Shown piece by piece: positions 57,951-64,000 of a stretch of 64,000 nt of DNA. The stretch is from Hymenoscyphus infarciens (taxonomy: Eukaryota > Ascomycota > Leotiomycetes > Helotiales > Helotiaceae). The notes beneath the pieces are model-generated. The model was not told the DNA's origin. It saw only the letters and a program-made list of their open reading frames with translations, and ran no database searches. The stretch lies in assembly GCA_001414345.1 (NCBI GenBank), contig LLCB01000126.1, positions 93,448 to 157,447 of the forward strand, written 5' to 3'. A program made the position numbers and the translations under genes. Positions within the stretch are counted from its first letter, which is position 1; every line of letters starts with the position of its first letter.

Positions 57951-58820
57951 GAGCAATGCTCGAATCTCTTACTATTCCCTGTCATACTACTGTATACTAT
58001 ATACAAGCACAACCCCTCCCCACAACCCCTCCCTTCTCACAACCCCTCCCATCTCACAAGAATCCAAAATCAAAGTCAAAACACACAAATAAGAGTCAAG
58101 AATATATAATATATAATTCAACCCGCACTCGAACTACTTTTCCCCTGTCCCTCCCAGCCAGGTCGACGAAATGAAGGTCTCTCCACTTCTCAACCAAAAC
58201 CCCCTTATAAAAAAAAATTAAAGATGAAATATATATACCACCTTCTCAGAATCGAACCTTTTCCCGTATCGCTCATCTCATCTTACCTTGGTATTATTTC
58301 CACCATGTACCCTCCACCATGCACCACTAAACTGTCCTCTCTCACATTCCGGGTATTCAACCTCCACCACACCCCCCCCCCAGCCCAAATTTCTCCCTCC
58401 AATTAAACCCGTCCCAATGCATATAAATTTCCCCAATCATGAACGCCCTTCCCTCCCTTCCGTCCCCATGCAAGTATTCATTAAGGAGTGTGTAAAATTA
58501 GAACATGAGTCTAATCGTTATCATGTTATTATATATATATACCCAACCAGGCCAGGCCGTAAAAAGGAGTGTAAGGGGTATCGTATCAAAATCAAATGCA
58601 AAAACCGGCCGACGTGTGGTATATAAATTCCAAAGGATTGTGGTGGGTATCATGTTCCTCTCTCTCGTCTGTTCCACAAAATCGTCTAAAATCGTCATGA
58701 TACGCAAAAGGGCTTTTTCGTTGAGAATGCTAGTGTAATAGGGTTACTGTATCGTGAATCGTAAAAGTTGCTCCTATGTTTTTTAAAAAAAAATCCATAC
58801 CGACAAAGATTCTATCCCGT
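57951..58820. other. 3' flank of the glycoprotein gene
   Basis: C/A-rich on the plus strand with three copies of an ACAACCCCTCCC unit at about 58010-58058. No supportable gene. Confidence 0.5.
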
Positions 58821-61800
58821 TTAGAGAAGCAGGGAAAGAATTGAGAGAATGAGTATCGATGCTAAGAGTATCATCGAAGGAGCGGTGTGTGAGGATGCAC
58901 CGGTTATTTGAGGAGGTCCACCGGTTGAGCTCCCGGATGGAGTCGAGGTTCCTGTGCTGCTTGGGGGAGAGACTGATCTAGTACCAGATGCTGCGCTAGA
59001 ACCTGAGCCTGAACTAGAACCTGAGCTTGAACTAGAACCTAAGCCTGAACTAGAGCCTGAGCCTGAGCCGGATCCTGAACTAGATGTGGGGACTGAGACT
59101 GCTGTTGAAGCGACGCCTGCGTTTCCTGAGACTTGTGTTGATGCTGCCGCTGAAGAGGATAAGCTGGCGCTTGCCGAAACTTGAGACGATGCTACGCCTG
59201 CATTTCCAGAGACTTGTGTGGAGCCAACGCTGCTGCTTGCCAAAGACGAGACTGGGGCAGTACTGCTTGATTGTGGAACGGAAATGGCCACTGGAGCGGT
59301 GTTTGAAACAGCTGATGCTTGGCCGGTAACAGCAATAGTTGGCGTTGGTGCTGTTGAAGTTGCAACCACCTGAGTAGCTGGGATTGGAATCACAATAGCA
59401 GTGCTAGTGGTACCTTGAACAGCAGATTGAGGGGCTTGAGCCGAACAGAAGTTGATGAATGGAGCGAATTGAGGGACGATATATGTTTGCAAAGTGACCT
59501 TGGTCTCATCGCCATTAGCAACCACACACTCCTGGCAAGATCCGTAATCATCGTTAAAGGCAGATCCTGAAGCGCAAAGTGCTGGTGATTTTCCGACTTT
59601 TTGTGCTTCAACATAACAATTGTTACATTGGGCGAAGCAGACTGCTGGGACTACTGTGGAGTCGCGTTTCAATAATTTGATCTCGCGAGCTTGGATGGTT
59701 CCAGTAAAAGCGGCTGCTGGTGGGTAGTGGTCGAGGGTAGTTCTCGAGGCATAATCACCAGTATTGAAAGTGGTGAGAACCTTGTTGCCTTCAGGAGAGT
59801 AGACAAATTCCGTGATGATCTTGGTGACAAAAATCTGGTAGTCGAGACCAAATGCGTTAGGATTGAGGTTGAAATATCCGTCGGTAGGGGGATAGTATGC
59901 AGTGCTATTGGTTGGCCACTGCACATCTTCGAAATCCGGGCTTGGAATACAGTATTGGGCATCGCACTCATAGTCATAGTCTGGAGGCTCTGCCCATAAT
60001 GTACATCCATTTGGCTTTGGTGGAGAGCAGACATATCCGGGAGAACATCCCCAAAGAGCATCATTTCCAACATGCTGAGGTTTGTTTGTAGCAACCTTGG
60101 TGGGTTTAGGGCAGACAACCTCAATTTTTTTGGTTTCAGTGACGGTCACAGTTCCGGTTTGTCCTAAAACGGTTCTTGTAATGGCTGGTAAGGTGATTAC
60201 AGACGTGATAACACTAGTAACACCTGGCTGGATTGAGATTATTGTTGAGCCAGCTTGAGTTATGGTTGCTGTACTGCCCGGAAGGTTTGTTGTGAGGGTA
60301 CTCGTGATTGTTGAAGCTGGAATTGTGATCGTTGAGCCTGGCTGGGTGATTGTGTTTCCAGGGCCAATTACTGTAGTACCAGGACCGATAATTGTAGTTC
60401 CAGGACCAATGATGGTCGTTCCAGGACCTGTAGTCGTCTGACCAGGAGCGGTAATCGTTGTCAAAGGCCCAACAAGCGTTGTACCTGGCAAAGTCGAGAT
60501 TATGGTTGAAGCCGGTTGAACAGAGACAGACGTAAAAGCTGAGGTAACACTGCAGAGAGTCAGTATGCTTTTCTTGTTCAAAAAGTTCAAAATTCATGAG
60601 CCAAGTAGAGCCGAAGAATCTCATTCTTGCTTAGCAGCTTTGAAGATAGGGGGTCGGAAGAAGGAGCTCATGAGAGACCCCAAAGAAGAGGGGGCTGGGA
60701 AAAGAATGCATACGTTGATACCACAGTCGTGGGCGTGGTTATCGTTGTCAAAGACCCAGAGATCGAAGTGGTCACCGTTACTGGGAGAGTGAAAGTTGTG
60801 AGACTTGTTGCCGTTGAAACAACACTGCGAAAAATTAGTATAGTTTCTAGTCCATATTTGCAAAATGAATTGTCCAGGTAGACTTGGAGAAATGCAAGCT
60901 TTTCTCAAAGCCTTTCAAAATAGAGGCTCGCAATGGACATTAAAAGCAGCAGTAAATACTTCAGGTTCGTACCCGCATACCTAGCCCTCGCTTTTCTCAA
61001 TTCCTTGGGTGAAGCAAGTATTTTATCCTAAACTTAGGACAACTGAGAAGTAATCAAGATAGTTAGAACAATTAATTTGAATTGTCCTAAACTATCCAGG
61101 TTAATAGTTTCGATTCTCCCAGAAAGTTGGTATAACAGGTTATTTATTTACTGCTGCTTTTGGTGTCCATCGCGAGTGGGGATCGGAAAAGAAGCCCAGA
61201 AGACTTGGGATAAGATCGATGAAGGAAAAAGATTGCATACGTGGTTGGTATCGTAATATACGAGGTTGCTGTTGTCAAATACGAAGAGACTGTTGTGTAG
61301 GTGCTCACAGAGTACTCGGTGGTCGGTATTGTATCTGTGAGAGTTCTTGTGAACGGAATGGACGTAGTTGTAACAAAAGTCGTTGTCGCCCAGGAAACAA
61401 CAGTCGTTGGGATTTTCGTCGTGGACGTCGCGGTTTGCGTGATTGTTGACAGACTAGTCGTGGTTCGAGTGGAATACGAAGTAATCGTTGTCGAGTGATC
61501 AACAGTAGTCCAAACCGGATATCGGGTTGTATAGGTGTACGTTGAGATGGAAGTATACGTGGTCGGAATAGTAGTCCGAGTAGTAGTCTAGCGAAAATAT
61601 AAGTAATTGTCAAGCAAAGTTTGTGACTTCCAAAACAGTAGAAAACATCTCAAGTCTAGTTGACGAAGGTTATCTAGCTCTAAATGGAAGCATATTCAAT
61701 CGAAAAGAGATATTAAGCAATTCAAGAAGCTACTCCTTGAGTTACCTAATTCTTTTCGCACGATTAGATAACCTAGGGGTTTTGGCAAAGGGAAGTCTTT

Positions 61801-63757
61801 CTTCCGGGTTAAGCGAGAATTATCGGCCCAAATCAATTGTACTAAAACAAAAGATGCAACACAAACTTACTGGCTTAGTAGTAGTGATCGTACTCGTTGC
61901 CGTGGTGGTGTTATACTTGGTCAAAGTGGTTGAGTGATCAATTGTCGTATAAACCGGATAACTTGAAAGGAACGTTGTGATATACGTCGAGGTAAAGTAG
62001 CGGTCCGTGGTGGAAATCTTGGTGACTGTGGTCGGAATTGTCGTCGGAACAGTAGCTCGAACGGTAGTCTAGACATAATGTAAGTAATTATAACGTTTTT
62101 CAAAGCAATTGATGGCATTTCAAGTTTAATCGACTTGAAAGATGCCCAACTTTATTTTATAGTATATTCAATCAAAAAAGGGAATAAAGCAATTAAGAAG
62201 CTCCTCCTCAATTGGTCTAATTCTTTTCGCACGATTGGCTTAATATTAAGGCAAAGTCTATACTTGAGCCCAAGTGGCTCAAGGGGTGCTTCGGGTTCAA
62301 GCGCGAGCTTTCGCTTCCCAACCATTAATGCGGAAGGAATCAGAAGGAGGAATGAACAAAAACTTACAGGCTTGGTAGTCGTAGCCGTTGTCACATATGT
62401 TGAAACCTATAATTTTTAGTCTTAAACCGGCATTGACTCTAGGAGGTTCATTCTTACGGTGGTCACAAGCGAGGTCGTCCAGATGGTATGGTCGGAAGTC
62501 ACGGTATACGGGTAAGACTTTGGACAAATTAGCATGTGGTTTTATTCAAGAGGAAAAGCTTTTCTTACCGTTGTGTACGTAATATTCCTGGTCGTCGTGT
62601 ACTGAGGTTATGTCATGTCAGCTTAGGCTCGTATTCTTCCCTGACAACCGGAAGAGGTGGATATTTCTTGACGCATTTTATTTCCCAACTTACCGAGCTT
62701 GTCTTGTAATCGGTTGTCGTCTTCAAGTCGGTGGTTGTCAACGTTTTGTCCTTGATAGAAATGCTAATAACTGTGGTCGGTACCGTTGTAGGAATTGTAG
62801 TTGGGACCTGTTGGATGTTAGACTTGATGATGTCTCTCTTGGATTACAAAAGCCTTACAGTTTCAATGCATGTTGTAGTTGTCGTGATCGTGCTCCATTG
62901 AACGGTTGTGACTGGGTAGCTGCGAAATATTAGCAACTTGTCTCCAAAAGAATATTTTAATCATACCCGAACGAGTTTGTTTTGGTCACTGTGTATGGAA
63001 TTGACTATCCGATCGTTAGTAAGAAGCCGCAAACGGGTGCTCCAATGAATTTACCGTCGTGATCAGACTTGTAGTAGTGGTCAAGACCTTTTTGGTTTTG
63101 GTTGTCCTGCGACGATATGTTAGCCAATTGCTTTTCCAACTTATCCAATTCCACAAGAAAAGGGCTTCAAACTTACGTCTTTTCGTTTGTGGTCGTAGCC
63201 GTGGCAGTGTTGGTCTTGGTAGTGCTGAAACATATTAGCTGGCTACGTAGAAACTATACGATTTAGACTTACCCAGTTCCTGCTTGCGTCGAAACCACAA
63301 TTTGAGTAGAAATTACGGTTATGGTTGATGCAGATGCCGGCACTGTTACTGTAGAACAAGGCGGCGACCCATATTCTGATCCACACTGCTTAATGACCGT
63401 AGGGCAAGCTGGTGCTCCATATTCTCCGTATTGCTCGACAACTGTAGAACAAGGAGGCGATCCATCTCCTTCACCACATTGTTTCACGATTGTCGAACAG
63501 GGTGGCGCTCCTTTCTCTCCGCATTGCTTGATAACTGTGACTGTTGAAGCTGAAATCGTAACGGTTGATGCCGAGGGCGTTATGGTTACTGGATTACAGG
63601 GTGTTGGGTATCCTCCCCCAACTGTCACCGTTGTCGTTGAAGCACCGCAAGATGTCGAAGCCGAAGTCGAACTCGAAGTCGAACTTGTTGTATTGTAAGT
63701 GCCATGGGCAACTCCCAAAAGACTGCCCACCACCAGAGTTTTCCAACTTGCGATCAT
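58821..63757 (-). CDS. secreted Thr/Ser-rich glycoprotein, probable GPI-anchored cell-wall protein (13 exons)
   Basis: Exons on the minus strand: 63757-63273, 63224-63177, 63106-63055, 63004-62967, 62919-62859, 62807-62694, 62601-62569, 62517-62458, 62406-62368, 62068-61871, 61587-61241, 60824-60714, 60549-58821. All join in phase to 1,104 residues. A signal peptide ('MIASWKTLVVGSLLGVAHG') is followed by four Cys-containing repeats of type 'KQCG..GSPPCSTV' (about 75-145) and some 450 residues of Thr-rich repeats encoded by many tiny exons. Then come 'GPGTTIIGPGTT' repeats, a Cys-rich domain of about 250 residues ('CSPGYVCSPPKPNGC', 'CFAQCNNCYVEA', 'YGSCQEC'), a Ser/Gly-rich stalk and a hydrophobic C-terminus preceded by 'GASS', typical of a GPI signal. 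Dense O-glycosylation and wall attachment are inferred. Architecture resembles fungal 'glycoprotein X' proteins; no enzyme domain is visible. Confidence 0.85.
60927..61176. repeat. inverted-repeat element inside a glycoprotein intron
   Basis: Positions 60927-60958 and 61145-61176 are inverted copies (29 of 32 matching, the three differences all transitions) around a 186-bp spacer, within the 416-nt intron between exons 11 and 12. This resembles a small MITE. Confidence 0.75.
61588..62367 (-). repeat. duplicated exon-intron module in the glycoprotein gene
   Basis: The introns 61588-61870 (283 nt) and 62069-62367 (299 nt) share collinear segments, including an almost identical stretch around CTAATTCTTTTCGCACGATT. 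The exons they precede (exons 11 and 10) both begin ACTAC(T/C) and encode alignable peptides ('YP.WTT.DHSTT'). A tandem duplication of exon plus intron explains both. Confidence 0.7.
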
Positions 63758-64000
63758 TGCAGCGTGTGATACCGGACTGCCAAACGATAGTATTCAGAAC
63801 AGCAAGCCTGCTGTATTCCGTGAGCGAGCGTGGGTAAAGTGTGACTTGGACAAGAACGAGGACCAACTGCAGGTTTTTGCAGATGGTGTGCCTTTTCTAC
63901 AGCTGGTGGTGGGTCTGTTGTCCCAAGGCTGAACCTGAAGTGAAGGTATGGAAGGTATGTCCACACGAGCTCCGGGGGGGGTAGGGGGTAGGGGGTAGGG
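63758..64000. promoter_or_regulatory. upstream region of the glycoprotein gene, G-rich at the window end
   Basis: Putative promoter of the minus-strand gene. From 63974 to 64000 the plus strand is runs of G separated by TA (GGGGGTA repeats), continuing past the window edge. Confidence 0.5.

Noticed and set aside
59669..60124. 151-codon minus-strand ORF within the last glycoprotein exon
   Set aside because: It is a second frame of the same strand inside exon 13; the exon 13 frame joins all 12 upstream exons in phase and carries the Cys-rich domain.
1..64000. CRISPR arrays, bacterial operons or ribosome-binding sites
   Set aside because: Spliced genes, RIP-like decay and fungal protein families show a eukaryotic nuclear genome; no regularly spaced direct repeats were seen.

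Overview
The window looks like nuclear DNA of a filamentous ascomycete (Pezizomycotina; a leotiomycete would fit, but the sequence alone does not prove it). Genes have short introns with GT...AG ends and CTNAC-type branch sites. Gene-bearing DNA of balanced composition alternates with very AT-rich, TpA-loaded blocks in which transposons are riddled with stops. Differences between repeat copies are overwhelmingly transitions, the usual mark of repeat-induced point mutation (RIP).

Layout. (1) 1-1276: a decayed Tc1/mariner transposase and a foldback repeat. (2) 1.3-14.7 kb is a gene block: a four-exon DUF2237 gene (1995-2703), two doubtful ORFs, an UNC93-like membrane protein (7051-8803), a small membrane ORF (9735-9974, minus), the endocytosis factor END3 (10939-12290), and a dual-specificity-phosphatase-like protein (12928-14062). 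(3) A tRNA-like gene with a long insertion (14684-14938) sits at the edge of the first AT-rich block. (4) 15-27.4 kb is nested transposon debris: an LTR element with matching 496-bp LTRs and target duplication (15396-20519), a truncated relative (20894-22900) and a 4.5-kb terminal-inverted-repeat element (22901-27392). (5) 27.4-29.5 kb is a balanced island with one orphan four-helix membrane protein. (6) 29.5-38.1 kb is transposon DNA again: a decayed pol-bearing element, a 2,845-bp LTR element with exact target duplication (34058-36902) and a minus-strand relative. (7) 38.9-54.2 kb is a gene block: SPO7, a CLD1/ABHD5-type hydrolase, a divergent pair of RpiB-like and triosephosphate-isomerase-like sugar phosphate isomerases, an AMID/FSP1-type flavoprotein, and a 1,453-residue kinase-Sel1-ankyrin protein. 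(8) 54.2-58 kb has no firm gene and is mostly AT-rich. (9) 58821-63757: a 13-exon gene for a secreted Thr/Ser-rich, probably GPI-anchored surface glycoprotein.

How parts fit. SPO7 (partner of the Nem1 lipin phosphatase) and the CLD1-like hydrolase are divergently transcribed neighbours, both in phospholipid metabolism. The RpiB-like and TIM-like genes are head to head across about 0.7 kb. This is the enzyme pair that interconverts erythrulose phosphates and erythrose 4-phosphate in bacterial and Yarrowia erythritol catabolism, so they are best read as a C4-sugar module. A palindromic pair of CreA-type sites lies between them.

The most notable repeat observation is that the LTR elements carry, one base after the 5' LTR, an 11-12-base tract exactly complementary to a tract inside their own LTR. 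The tract differs between families but the complementarity is kept, which points to Tf1-type self-primed reverse transcription. Several multi-exon gene models (DUF2237, RpiB-like, the glycoprotein and the first exon of the kinase gene) were assembled by hand from splice signals, reading-frame continuity and family motifs.
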